From NCBI GenBank assembly GCA_026874595.1, contig CM049311.1, positions 37,244,676-37,308,675 on the forward strand: a stretch of DNA of 64,000 bases, in the 5' to 3' direction. Below the pieces are notes generated by a model. It ran no database searches. It saw only the letters and a program-made list of their open reading frames with translations, and had not been told where the DNA came from. The stretch comes from Sipunculus nudus (lineage: Eukaryota; Annelida; Sipuncula; Golfingiida; Sipunculidae). How positions within the stretch are numbered: position 1 is the stretch's first letter; the number at the start of each line of letters is the position of its first letter. This document shows, piece by piece, positions 1 through 12,690 of the stretch. The position numbers were made by a program, and so were the translations under genes.

Positions 1-2202
1 CAGGTTATTCTTATATTGCAAATTTATCATTTATTAGCTCAGCTGACTATAAGTCATCTGAGCTATAGTCGTGGTCCTTTGTCCATCATCTGTCCGTCTG
101 GCCATCTGTTAACAGGGCAGGTTTTGAAACCGTTAGACCTTCGAATCCAAAATTTTGCATACAGTTAGATGTCCCTAAAATCTCCTACCATACTGTGAAT
201 TGGTTCACTAAGGCTTCATTCCTTGGAGATTTTAAGGAAAAACCATTGTTTTCCATTAAAACCCATTGTTACAGTTCAAGACTGCCTAATATCAAAACCA
301 CTGATCTGAATTTGATCAAAATAAATGTGCTTATTCTTCCATTCAATTCCTATGAACATACAAAAAATTAGGTCAGTATTGCGTAATTTGATGAAGTTAT
401 GGGTCCAAAAATAATGCACCTTGTAAATAATCAGGAAATATATTTACTCATTTAGCATAAGAATTGCGAAGCTAGAGATTATTTTCAGAGATATAACTTC
501 GTTTAATCAAGATTCAATTGTATACCAAAAATTAGATCTGAATTTTGCAATTTTTAGCTCAGCTGACTATAAGTCAACTGAGCTATAGTCGTGGTCCATT
601 GTCCGTCGTCTGTCCGTCTGTCATGCCGTCCGTCCATCTGTCGGTTCGTCTGTCTGTCCGGATGTCCGTATGTAAGACTGGCACGTTTCGACACCATTGG
701 ACCTACGAATCTGAAATTTGCCATACAGTTAGATGTCCCAAAAACTCCTACCATGCCGAAAATTGGGTCAATAGGACTTCGTTCCTTTGAGATATTAAGG
801 AAAAACCTCAATTTTTTATTAGAAATCTATTTTCAAACTTCAGGACTGCCTAATATCAAAACCACTCATCTGGTTTTCTTCATATTTACCATAAATATTC
901 CTCTATATAGTTCCTATGTACATGCCAGAAATTAAGTCAGTATTCTTTAATTTAAGTTATGGGCCCAAACATAATGGACTTTGTAAAAAAATCAGGAAAG
1001 ATATTTGGTCACTTAAGACCAAAAGTGTTAAAGGTAGGGACTTTTTTCAGTAATACAACTTTAATTGATCAAAATTTAATCGTATACCAAAAATTAGATC
1101 AAAATCTGTTAAATTTTTTCAAATATTGGCAAAAATATAAAATTGGTACCTTAAATTTTGCCCAAGTTTGACCATGGCACGTTTTTTTCCTGTAAGTAGT
1201 GTGGATTTGATTTTCACAGCATGTTTTTGTTAGCATTTTGTCTGTTAACACCAAAAATTTGAAACCAGTTGATCAAAAACTGTAGATTTAATTCAAGTTT
1301 TCAAGCACCATGTCACATCAAGTTTACATCAAGCTAGTGTTCTGCAGTTTGCTAGAGCTCATGAGCTCCCCAGCTTCAGCTCTAAGTTCCTTAAATTTAG
1401 CATACAGTTAGATGTCTCCTACCATGCCAAGAATTTTATCACTAGGACTTAATTCCTTTGAAATATTAATGAAAAACTTCATTTTTACATTAAAAACCCA
1501 TTGTTACACTGTAAGACTGCCTAATATCAAAACCACTGATCTGACTTTGATCATATATAATATACATATTTTTCTATACATTCACTATGCACATGCCAGA
1601 AATGATGTCAGTATTGCATAATTGTTTTAAGTTATGGGCCCAAACATAATGCACTTTTTAAAAAATCAAGAAATATATTTACTCCCTTAACAAGAGGATT
1701 GCTGAAGCCAGAGATTTTTTGTCAGGGATGTAACATTATTTAATCAAGATTCAATTGAATACCAAAAATTAGTTCTAAATTTTTCAAATTTTATAAGCTA
1801 TTAGTACAAATATAAAATTAGTACCTTAAATTTTGCCCAACTTTGACCATGGCACGTTTGTTTCCTGAGAGCACTGTTGATATAATTTTCATATCATGCA
1901 CACATAAGGATTTCATCTTTGTAGTTTAGAAAGCTGAAAGAAATTGGCCAAATATTGTAGCTTTTATTAATGTTTATATGAGACCATGTCAGACCCAGGC
2001 TTAATCCAGCCCCTCTTCAGTCACCTGTATGTTGACCTTGTTGACCTTTCATCAGATTATGCATGCTTGAGCGAAGCATACACTGGGGCAGCCAGGCAGC
2101 TAATGCCCAGCCACAGTTGATCCAGGTGTCCAACCCAACTCATCTAGTAGTTGTTTTGAAAAGCAACATAACAATAAACAATAAATTAATAATTTTGTAT
2201 TG

Positions 2203-5200
2203 TTTTTAGCTCAGCTGACTGAAAGTCATCTGAGCTATAGCGATCACTCTTTGTCCCTCGTCCGTCTGTCCGTCTGTCCGACTGTCCGTCAGTTAACCAG
2301 GCACAAATCGTAACCGCTGGACCTAGAACCTTGTAACTTGGGATTCTGAGAGGTCCATAAAAAATCTCCTTGGAAACCAGAAATTAGGTCTCTGTTACCC
2401 ATATCCTTCGAGCTATGTGGCCCCAAAGTACCCCCCAGAAAAGTCAAAAATTTCATACAAAAACTTCAATATCTCATTAACTACTTGACTGATGGTCATG
2501 ATTTTTGGCGTACATATTGATCATGAGATGTTACATCACTTCCTGCAGGCTGGTGGCGCAACCTGTATTTTTCGATTTTTTACGAATTTTTTTCTCTATT
2601 TTTGAGACCTTTAAAAATGTGAACATCTGTTAACAAGGCACAAATCATAAAGACTGGACTTAGAATCTTAATTCTTGACACACTGAGAGGTCCATGAAAA
2701 ATCTCCTTGGAAACCAGAAATTAGGTCTCTGTTACCCATATCCTTTGAGCTATGGGGCCCCAAAGTACCCCCCATAATAGTAGAAAATTTCATACAAAAA
2801 CTTCAATATCTCAATAACCACATCACTGATGGTCTTCATTTTTGGCATACATATTGATCATGAGATGTTTCATCAGTTTGTGCAGACTGGTGGCGCAACC
2901 TGTATTTTTCAATGTTCACGAATTGTTTTCTCCATTTTTGAGACCTTTAAGGATGTAGTTATCTGTCAACAGGGTACAAATCGTAACGACTGGACCTAGA
3001 ATCTTTGTTCTTGACACACAGGGAGACCCATGATAAGTCTCCATGGAAACCTGAAATTTGGTGTCTGTTACCCATATCCTTTGAGCTATGGCACTCCAAA
3101 GTACAGCTCAGAATAATGGAAAATTTGATACAAAAGCTAAAGTATCTGAACAACTAATGCAGAGATAACCATAATTGTTTGCATGGATATTGATCATGGA
3201 ATGTTTCATAAGTTTCTGCAGACTGGTGGCACCACCTGTATTTGTTCGGTTTTTTTAACAAATTTTTTCTGTATTTTTGAGACCTTTAAAGATATGAACA
3301 TCTGTTAACAGGGCACAAATCATAAAAACTGGACCAAGAATCTTCATTCTTGACACACAGGGAGACCCATGAAAAGTCTCCATGGAAACTTGAAATTAGG
3401 TCTCTGTTACCCATATTCTTTAAGCTGTATGGGTCCAAAATACCCCCCCCCAAGAATAATGGAAAATTTGATACAAAAACTGCAGTATTTCAATAACTAC
3501 AACACTGATGGTCATGAATTTCGGCATACATATTGATCATGAGCTGTTCCATCAGTTTCTGCAGACTGGGTGTGCCACCTCTATTTTTTTTTCAAATTTT
3601 TACGAATTTTTTTTCTTTTTTTTGAGACCTTTAAAGATGTGGTTATCTGTCAACAGGGTACAACTGGACCTAGAATCTTCATTCTTGTCATGCAAGGAGG
3701 CCCATGAAAGGTGCCTGTGGAAACTTGAAATTAGGTCTCTGTTACCCATATCCTTCAAGCTATAGGACTCCGAAGTATCCCTCAGAATAATGGACAATTT
3801 GATACAAAAACTGAAGTATCTGAACAACTAATGCAGAGATCACCATGATTTTTTGCATGGATATTGACCATTAAGTGTTTTTGTTAGTTTCTGCAGACTG
3901 GTGGAGCCACCTGTATTTTTGTATCCGCCAAAACGAAGTTTTGCGGATACTATGTTTTTGACCGAGTTCCTCCGCCGCGGCGGCGTTCGTTTCCAGAGAG
4001 CTCCTCGGAGACTAATGGACCGATTTTTCCCAAACTTACACCTATTATCGGGTCACATGTGAACTGGTGCCTAACCAATTTGCATTGACCTCTGACCTTT
4101 CCTCTCTATCCAGTGTCCATTTGTGGGTCTGTTTCCACTCATAAACCCTCATATCTTGGGAACCGTTTGACCGATCAGGAAATAAAATTGATACAAATGT
4201 AGCCCTTTGATTGCTTTATAACATACACAAAAAATGGTGGCGCCACCTGTAACCATGTTTGCACAGTGTCCATCTGTTCATCTGCCTTGGGTTAAAATCA
4301 CTCATATCTCTGCAGTGAATTGACTAATTCACCTGAAATTCGTCATGTGTATACATCCAGGATAGCTTTCTTGATTTTATGACAGGTGGGGCCACCTACG
4401 TTCACATTCACGCTGATGACATCCAAGCTTATATCTTGGGAACCGTTTGACCGATCAGGAAATAAAATTTATACAAATGTAGCCCTTTGATAGCTCTGTA
4501 ACATACGCAAAAAATGGTGGCGCCACCTGTAACAATGTTTGCACAGCGTCTGTCTGTTAGTCTGCCGTGGCCTAAAATTACTCATTTCTCTGTAGTGGTT
4601 CGACATAACTGCCTAAAATTTTGCAGGTTTATACATCGTGGACAGCTTTCTTGATTTTATGACAGGTGGCGCCACCGACATTCTAGTTAACGCTGGACAC
4701 ATCCAAGCTCATATCTCAGGAACCATTTGACCGATTGGGCCAAAATTGTGCATGTGTTTAGATCTCACATAGGTCTTTATCATACACAAAACTGGAGGGG
4801 TTTCCTGCAAAGATTTTTGCACAGTGTTTGTCTGTTTGTCTGCCATGGGCAAAAATCGCTCATATACATGTAGTGGTTTGACTTTTCTGCCTAAAATTTT
4901 GCAGGTGTATACAACTTGGACAGCTTTCTGGATTTGTGGTAGGTGGCACAACCTACATACACATTTAGGCTGCAGACATCCATGCTAATATGCAACATAC
5001 CTCACTCTAGTTCCCCTTGCCACTCAATCCATGCCTCACTATCCGATTTTGGCAGATACATGTAGTCACTTGTCGGTTACCCGTATTCTAGTTTTAAAAG
5101 TTTACACATTTTTCTCTATTTTTGAGATATATAAATACAGACTAAATCTTGGCCTGTTGGTTAATCTGTTTGATGTTTCAGTTGAATGGGTATATACTAC

Positions 5201-5275
5201 CATTCTGATGATAAAATTTCCTTTTGCGAATCTCTTCCCAGTCAGCTGAGCGTCATGACCCATGGGTCACTTGTT
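2203..5275 (+). mobile_element. A3 element #1 with a B element nested in it
   Basis: The head hairpin starts at 2208, with the A3-specific leader GCGATCACTCTTTGTCC. Four to five tandem body units of about 337 bp end in variants of GGTGGCGCCACC at 2552, 2889, 3225, 3568 and 3900. A B element interrupts it at 3921-5091. Sequence matching the 3' part of A3 #2 then resumes, and the tail palindrome is at 5257-5268. Confidence 0.75.
3921..5091 (+). mobile_element. B element #1, nested in A3 #1
   Basis: The 5' end is the hairpin GTATCCGCCAAAAC - loop - GTTTTGCGGATAC (3921-3950). The body has dimeric tandem units marked by GGTGGCGCCACC (for example near 4233, 4511 and 4666). The tail is a GTAGTC...GGTTAC hairpin-like motif, then CCCGTATTCTAG. 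Comparison with uninterrupted A3 #2 gives clean borders in a T-run. No ORF of a mobility protein. Confidence 0.75.
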
Positions 5276-8200
5276 TTATAACAAATTAAAGAAAAATTAA
5301 TAGGAAAGGAATTTGTTAGTTGATGAGTAACAGAAAATTAAATTGCAGTTACTGATGATGTAAGAATCTTGTATGGATGGATAGAATGTCAATGTCAATG
5401 TTATTCCAAATAACACCATGCAGTCACCTATAGTATTTTTCAGTGAAATTTTAATGATAAAAAAATAAATCATATTATTCATTACTAATCATTAGGGATC
5501 ATATGAAGGAAATTAATGATAGACAAAGATGCAGTTGATAATAATAATCTAGATTCCTTCTGTGTCTAATGTGTAGATTGATGTGAAAGTAGTCCAAAGT
5601 GAATATATTACATTTATTTTTTTTAATATAAATAAAAGCCATAAAACCAGGTACTTATGATCATTATTTAAATTTGTGAATTTTGTATATTCTGGATTCT
5701 CAACATCTTTGTTTGGCTAAAACTGAATAAATACTAGACATGGTGCGAATGCTTTGCAAATGTATTTGAATACGAATATGAATATGTACTGCATTAAAAC
5801 ATTTTATTGCATAAGAATGGGAATTCAGGTAAAAATGAAAGTATTTTGAATACCAGTGCAGATACTTTCAAAATGTATCCATGAATGCATTCATGAATAT
5901 ATTCCATAATATTATTTCAATAATCATTTCAGTTATATTTTATTTTTAAAAAATCATATGATTTTCTTATTATTTTTTTTTTAATAAAAATTATATTGGC
6001 ACAATATTTGTTATTAAATTTTAATATAAGTTTAACTCTTTTATAATATGTGCTGCTTATAAGTTATATGGCCAAGTCAAAATCTGTGTGACAATAGCAC
6101 TCCATTTGTTAATTAAATAAATGAAATCAATCCTCTTCCCTGTCTCCAAAGATACTATCAAAATCGTACATAAGCTAAACACCAAAAACTCATAATAAAG
6201 CTTATATTTATTACCACACAAAACAAGCATGTGCCTCTTTCCCAAATCATATTTTTTATCATATATAACAGCTGAATGCCGTGACCCATGGGTCCCTTGT
6301 TTTAAGTTTTTAGCATAAATATAAAATCAGTACCTTAAATTTTGCCCAACTTTGGCTTGGCACTTTTTTTTCCTGTAAGTACTGTGGAATTAATTTTCAC
6401 AGTATGTACACATAAGGATTTAATCTATTAAAATCTGAAATATGAAAATAAAAGCTGCAAAATTAGGCTAGGTATTGAATTTTTTGGAGGCTCCTGTTAT
6501 ATTCCCTTATATTGTCAAGCAGGTCATTCAGTGCAGCTCTCTGTGCTCCCCAGGCTGTTGTTATGTAATCACATCACTAGGGCAAGCCCTCTCTCTTGTT
6601 GAGCTTGATCAGGCTGTCTGCAGTTAATACCATAGGGAGCCTTTCTCTCCCCCCCCCCCACTCCTTTGAAAGACCTGTACTATAAACAAGATGAATCTTA
6701 TAATTTCACATTTTTATCAGCAGTAACAACAGGGACCCCTCCCCCCACCCACCCCTTCAATACACAGGACTAATAAACAAGATGAAATTTAAAATTTTAA
6801 TGTTAAATTAATTCTTTTTGTTGAGACTTGGTCAATTTTGATTTTTTTAAAGAAAAAAAAAGTTCAGGAATTGAATCCTAGTATTCAAATGTGATAAAAT
6901 ATTAGGATCTAATGTAAGTGCTAACTGAACAGATTCAAGAAGATATAAATACTTTGTAGCATATCATTCATATCTCTTTAAGTTGGCCTGGCCTAGGTGT
7001 GAATAACACCGTAAAACTATTGGTCAAACTTTGTGGGGTTAATTTTAACTCATATGGCCATATATTTAACTTTTGAAAATTAACTACCTTCTCACACTAT
7101 GTGTTAATGAAATGTAACTTTTATATAACACTTACCATAGGCCCATTTTTAGCTCAGCTGATTGTAAGTCAACTGAGGTATAGGGATGGCGCTGTGTCCG
7201 TTGTCCATCCGGCCGTCCGGCCGTCCCTTAGCAGGGCACAAATTGCAACTGCTGGCCCTAGAAACTTATAAGTAAATATCCAGGGATGTCAATAAAAAAT
7301 TACCTTGGAAACCTGAAATTAGGTCACTGCGATCTATATTCTCCGAGCTATGGGGCTTGAAAGTACCCCCCAGAATAATCAAAAATTTGATACAAACCTC
7401 CAATATCTTGATAATTAATGCATGGATTGTCATGAATCTTGCTTTGAATATTGTTGCCATGACTAGTTTTGTCAGTTCCCGAAAAGTGGTGGCACCACCT
7501 GTATTTTTTTAGCAAACCTGTGAGCTTATGCGATGGCGCAGCATCATCCGTCCGTCGTCAGCCGTCCGCCGTCCAGGGCTGGCTTTCCGCCGTCCATGGC
7601 TGTAAGTCAGAAACTGTCGGAGCTAGCAGCTCCAAATTACATGTAAGAATTTATCACATGTGAAACTTGGTGCCCTGGAGCTTATTATTGGGTATCTGCA
7701 TTAATTTAGATTTTATAGAGAAAAAGCTTAAAAACCTTTAAAAACCTTCTTCTCTGAAACTGTCCAGCCAAATTGTCCAATATTTCACAGAAATGATCTC
7801 TGGAACAATCTCTCTCAAGTTTGTTCAAATGGTTCCAGTTCAGAGATTTTTGGCTGAGTTACAGGAGGTTGAACTTAGTCATCTGTCCAAAAAAGCACAC
7901 TAAAATTAAAATCTCAGAAACGGCTAGAGCTATAATGACCAAATTTTATACCAATGTTTGTCACATATGTCATATCTGATTTTGAGGTATTGGTGGCGCC
8001 ACCTACATTGATGTGTCTTTTACAAGCGAAAATGTAATTTTAAACTCTTCTAGCTTTTACACTGATTTATGATGAAACTGTTCAGCTGATTGGTTTAAAT
8101 TTTACAAGAATTATTCTATGGTAGGGTTCTGCCAGTTTTATAAGAATAGATTGGGTAAATACAGTTTTAAAAAAGCATTGTAGCCAATTGAAAAAGGCTT

Positions 8201-8309
8201 TCTGTATTTGAAAACAGATTTGACTTCATGCAGCCAAGTCAAGAGGTCACTCAGTACAAACAGGTGGGGTCCAGACATCACCATGGCAACTGACCTGGCT
8301 GGGGGGGGT

Positions 8310-8351
8310 GTCTAGACAATGTGTCTAGACGTCTAGACACAGCGTCTAGAC
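8310..8351. repeat. Cluster of four GTCTAGAC palindromes
   Basis: Perfect GTCTAGAC octamers lie at 8310, 8323, 8331 and 8344, followed by a GTCTGGAT variant. They sit in C-type sequence just before the B body. The octamer equals the palindromic Smad-binding element, but function is only a possibility. Confidence 0.85.
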
Positions 8352-8439
8352 GTCTGGATACAATGTTTAGATGCAGAATTCCCAGATTATTGAAACTATA
8401 TCTTTCAACTGTTTGAAAAAACTTGGTTTGCATTTTAAG

Positions 8440-10676
8440 TGAATCGGGTTTATCATCAGGTCACATGTGAACTGCTGCGCCTTCAATTTTGGTTGACCTC
8501 TGACCTTTCCACGCTGCCCAGTGTCCATTTGTGCGTCTGTTTCCACACATAAACCCAGATATCTCGGGAACCGTTTGACTGATCAGGCTAAAAATTTTGC
8601 ACAAATGTAGCCCTTTGATAGCTTTATAACATACACTAAAATTGGTGGTGCCACCTGCAACCATTTTTGCACAGCGTCCATCTGTTCATTTGCCTTGGGA
8701 TAATATTACTCATATCTCAGCAGTGGTTTGACTTATCCACCTGAAATTTTGCAGGTTTATACATCCTGGACAGCTTTCTTGATTTTATGACAGGTGGCGC
8801 CACCTACATTCACATTTACTCTGTAGACATCCAAGCTCATATCTCGGGAACCATTTGACCGATTGGGCCAAAATTTTGCAAGTGTATAGATCTTACATAG
8901 CTCTTCATCATAGGCAAAACTGGTGGTGCCACCTGCAACCACTTATGCATTGCATCCATCTGTTCATCTGCCTTTGGATAAAATCACTCATATCTCAGCA
9001 GTAGTTTGACTTATCTACCTGAAATTTTGCAGTTTTATACATCCTGGACAGGTTTCTCGATTTTATGACAGGTGTCGCCACCTACATTCACATTTACTCT
9101 GCAGAAATCCAAGCTCATATCTTTGGAACCGTTTGACCGATTAGGCAAAAATTTTGCATGTGTATACATCTCACATAGCTCTTCATCATAGGCAAAACTG
9201 GTGGTGCCACCTGCAACCATTTATGCACAGCGTCCATCTGTTCATCTGCCTTAGGGTAAAATCACTCATATCTCAGCAGTGGTTTGACTTTTCCACTTGA
9301 AATTTTGCAGGTATTTTACATCCTTGACAGCTTTCTTGATTTTATGACAGGTGGCGCCACCTACATTCAAGTTTACTCTGCAGACATCCAAGCTCATATC
9401 TAGGGAACCGTTTGACCGATTGAGCCAAATTTTGCTTGTGTATAGATCTCACATAGTTCTTCATCATAGGCAAAACTGGTGGCGCCACCTGCAACCACTT
9501 ATGCACAGCATCCATCTGTTCATCTGCCTTTGGATAATATCACTCATATCTCAGCAGTGGTTTGACTTATTCACCTGAAATTTTGCAGGTTTATACATCC
9601 TGGTCAGCTTTCTCCATTTATGACAGGTGGCGCCACCTACATTCACATTTACTATGCAGACATCCAAGCTCATATCTCGGGAACCATTTGACTGATTGGG
9701 CAAAAAGTTTGCATGTGTATAGCTCTTCATCATAAGCAAAACTGGTGGCGCCATCTGCAACCACTTATGCACAGCGTCCATCTGTTCATCTGCCTTGGGA
9801 TAAAATCACTCATATCTCAGCAGAGGTTTGACTTATCCACCTGAAATTTTGCAGGTTTAAACATCATGGACAGGTTTCTCGATTTTATGACAGGTGGCGT
9901 CACCTACATTAACATTTACTCTGCAGACATCCAAGCTCATATCTAGGGAACCGTTTGACCGATTAGGCCAAATTTTTGCATGTGTATAGATCTCACATAG
10001 CTCTACATCATAGGCAAAACTGGTGGTGCCACCTGCAACCATTTATGCACAGCATCCATCTGTTCATCTGCCCTAGGTTAAAATCACTCATATCTCAGCA
10101 GTGGTTTGACTTATCCACCTGAAATTTTGCAGGTATTTTACATCCTTGATGGCTTTCTTGATTTTATGACAGGTGTCGCCACCTACATTAACATTTACTC
10201 TGCAGACATCCAAGCTCATATCTTGGGAACCGTTTGACCGATTAGGCCAAAATTTTGCATGTGTATAGATCTCACATAGGTCTTGGCGCCACCTGCAACC
10301 ACTTAGGCACAGCATCCATCTGTATGTGTATAGATCTCACATAGCTCTACATCATAGGCAAAACTGGTGGCGCCACCTGCAACCACTTATGAACACCGTC
10401 CATCTGTTCATCTGCCTTAGGATAAAATCACTTATATCTCAGCAGTGGTTTGACTTATCCACCTGAAATTTTGCAGGTTTATACATCCTGGACAATTTTC
10501 TCAATTTTATGACAGGTGGCACCACCTACATTCATGTTTAAGCTGCAGACATCCATGCTAATATGCAACACACCACGCTCTATTCCCCTTGCCACTTAAT
10601 CCATGCCTCACTTCACCTGTCCCACTCTGATTTCTGCTGATACACATAGTGGCTTGTCGACTACCCATATTCTGGT
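8440..10676 (+). mobile_element. B element, 5' end unrecognisable, expanded body
   Basis: The sequence joins the B body at GGTCACATGTGAACTGCTGCGCC (from about 8459). There is no GTATCCGCC head. At least seven dimeric units of about 280 bp follow, each with two GGTGGCGCCACC variants and the phrases CAAGCTCATATC and GAACCGTTTGACCGATT. The B tail hairpin and CCCATATTCTGG lie at 10646-10676. It is the longest B body in the window. Confidence 0.7.
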
Positions 10677-10849
10677 TTTAAAATGTCCTAGTCCGAAACT
10701 TGCAGGTCAGAAACGTCCATTTTGCTGAAATCATAATGACTAAGGTAGATATGCAGGACTTAGGAGGATCAATATTAAATTTTAAAAATAAACCTCCATT
10801 CATACTCCTAAACTTTGCACAGGTTCACATTAGGCCTGTAGGCCTTGTT

Positions 10850-12443
10850 ATATTTATACGAATATTTTTGTATTTTTTTTAACTATAAAATGACAACAAT
10901 CATGTCAGTTTCTCAGCCATGATAACATCTAGTGTCCCAAAACCTGGTGTGTTTACTGATTACAAGTGGATGCCCCATGGTAGTCACCCTGTCTGTCTGT
11001 CTGTTTGTCTGTCTAGCTGTCCATCCATCCATCCACACAAATTTGTTTCCAAATGATAACTCGAGGTTGGATTGACATATGGATTTCAAACTTGACTTAC
11101 ATATGGCCCACCATTAAAGCAAGAACATATATGATTTTGGGGTCACGAGGTCAAAGGACAAGGTCACAGGAATCACTAATTTAAAAAGATTATGGGTGCA
11201 TTTTAAGCCAAGCTTTTCATCTCAAACTTTCAATCTTGTGCATTAAGCTGACTTGCCAGTATGGGGAGAGCATAAATGAATTTGGGGTCACAAGGTCAAA
11301 AGTAAAGGTCATAGGGGTTATCTGTTTACGAATTAGTTTCCAGATGATAACTCCAGTGTAGTTTGACATATTGGTTTCAAACTTAACTTATATATGGCTC
11401 ACCAATAAAGTAAGAACCGTGTGGATTTTGGGGTCCAACAGTCAAAGGTCAAGGTCACAGGACTCATTTCTTTAAAAAGAAGGCATATGCATATGAAGCC
11501 AAACTTTTCATCACAAACCTTCCATCTTCAAGATGTTGCTAATCTGCCAATAGGGAAAGATTCTGTTCTATTTTGGGGTCATGAGGTGAAAAGTCAAGGT
11601 CACAGTACCCAGTTATTTAGAAAGATTGTGAATGCATTTTAAGCCAAACTTTTGATCCCAAACCTTCCATCTTGCACACATAGCTGAGCTACCAATAGGG
11701 GAAGAACCTGATTGATTTGGGGATCACAAAATCAAAGGTCATGGTCACAGGGGCCCATCTGTCCACATATTTGTTTCTGGATGATAAATCCAGTTTGGAT
11801 TGACATATTGGTTTCAATTTTGACTTACATATGACCCACCAATAATGTAAGAACCCTTTTGATTTTTGGGTCATAGGACCCACTTCTTCAAAAAAATTGT
11901 TGATGTTTTTTTATCCAAACTTTCTGTCCCTAACCTTCCATCTTCCAGGTGTTGCTCACCTGCCAATAGTGGAAGTAACTTATAGATTTTGGGGTCCAAA
12001 GGTCTAGGTCATGGAGGCCATCTGTCCACATATTAGTTTCCAGATGATAACACCAGTTTGGTTTGAAATATTGGTTTCAAACTTGACTTATATATAGCCC
12101 ACAACTAAAGTAAGAACTGTTGATTCTGGGGTCATGAGATCAAAGGTCAAGGTCACAGGACCCACTACTTTAGAAAGATTGGGGATGCATTTTAAGCCAA
12201 ACTTTTCATCTCAATCCTTCTATCATTGACATGTGGTGCATCTGCCAATAGGGGAAGTTTCCTTTTGATGTTGGGGTCACTAGGTCAAAGGTTAAGGTCA
12301 CAGGGCCCATACATTCACAAATTATTTTATATATGATAACTCCAGTTTGGGTAGACAGGTTGGCTTCAAACTGATCACAGGACCAATATTTTGGAAAACC
12401 TCATAAACATATATCCTTATAGACAAATGCAACTGAGTGTCGA
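10850..12443 (+). repeat. A2 body: about 145-bp tandem units with GGTCAAAGGTCA motifs
   Basis: Diverged repeats of a unit containing AAGCCAAACTTTTCATC, CCTTCCATCTT, TTGGGGTCA and GGTCAAAGGTCAAGGTCA. A short CTGT/GTCC-rich tract lies at 10991-11035. Confidence 0.8.
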
Positions 12444-12690
12444 GACCCATGGGTCCCTAGTTTCCTTTGGTTCATCATTGAATGGTTTCAGGCTACAGGT
12501 TTTATTTATTACATTTTATGTCCATTATTCTATAACATACAGAGTTTCTTTTCAGCAGGGCCATTTTCTCATAGCTTTTCAAATGCTAATATACATAAAA
12601 AAAAACAAAAGAAATAAAAATATTTTGCAGTTGCTAATATTTTCAAAAAAAAATCAGTTAAGCAATGTGACCCATGGGTCCCTTGTTTAT

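Larger units (their letters stand above)
551..6300 (+). mobile_element. A1 element #2, inserted in A1 #1
   Basis: The head hairpin at 556-584 follows a T-run. The body contains two related tandem units (about 670-1200 and 1388-1860), each with the motifs CCTAATATCAAAACCACT and TTAAATTTTGCCCAA. It is interrupted by A3 #1 at 2203-5275. The tail palindrome GACCCATGGGTC lies at 6283-6294, followed by CCTTGT. The host A1 #1 sequence resumes at once. Confidence 0.65.
7511..10849 (+). mobile_element. C element #1, nested in A2 #1
   Basis: The head AGCAAACCTGTGAGCTTATG follows a T-run directly after an A2 palindrome unit. The body to about 8030 aligns with the C copies at 22.1 and 61.5 kb. The tail carries AGGCCTGTAGGCCT, a short hairpin, then TGTT, as in C #2 at 25.6 kb. 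The interior is replaced from about 8440 by B-type sequence. Confidence 0.65.
7146..12460 (+). mobile_element. A2 element #1 with C and B sequence nested in it
   Basis: The head hairpin begins at 7151, with the A2 leader CTGAGGTATAGG. The A2 body runs to the palindrome near 7489. It is interrupted by the C element at 7511-10849 and resumes with ATTTATACGAATATTTTT, matching uninterrupted A2 #3 near 40330. Its 3' half is a set of about 145-bp units with GGTCAAAGGTCA motifs. The tail palindrome is at 12444-12455, then CCTAG. Confidence 0.72.
31..12686 (+). mobile_element. A1 element #1, outermost shell of the nested stack
   Basis: The head is the hairpin AGCTCAGCTGACT - loop - AGTCATCTGAGCT at 36-64, followed by a GTCC-rich leader. 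The body is interrupted at about 550 and resumes at 6302 with sequence that continues it (compare the uninterrupted A1 body near 1120-1160). It is interrupted again at 7146-12460. The probable tail is the 12-bp palindrome GACCCATGGGTC at 12669-12680 followed by CCTTGTT. No protein-coding capacity is seen. Pairing of this head with this tail is inferred from order and from the A1-type tail sequence. Confidence 0.6.

Noticed and set aside
7201-7235. GTCC/GGCC-rich leaders as CpG-island promoters
   Set aside because: They recur at the same offset in A and C heads, so they are part of the repeats; they are very short and no gene follows.
8461-10315. Many 61-76 codon minus-strand frames with similar peptides (VNVNVGGATCHKI type)
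   Set aside because: They are one stretch of the B tandem unit read backwards; copies differ by frame-breaking changes and none extends past a unit.
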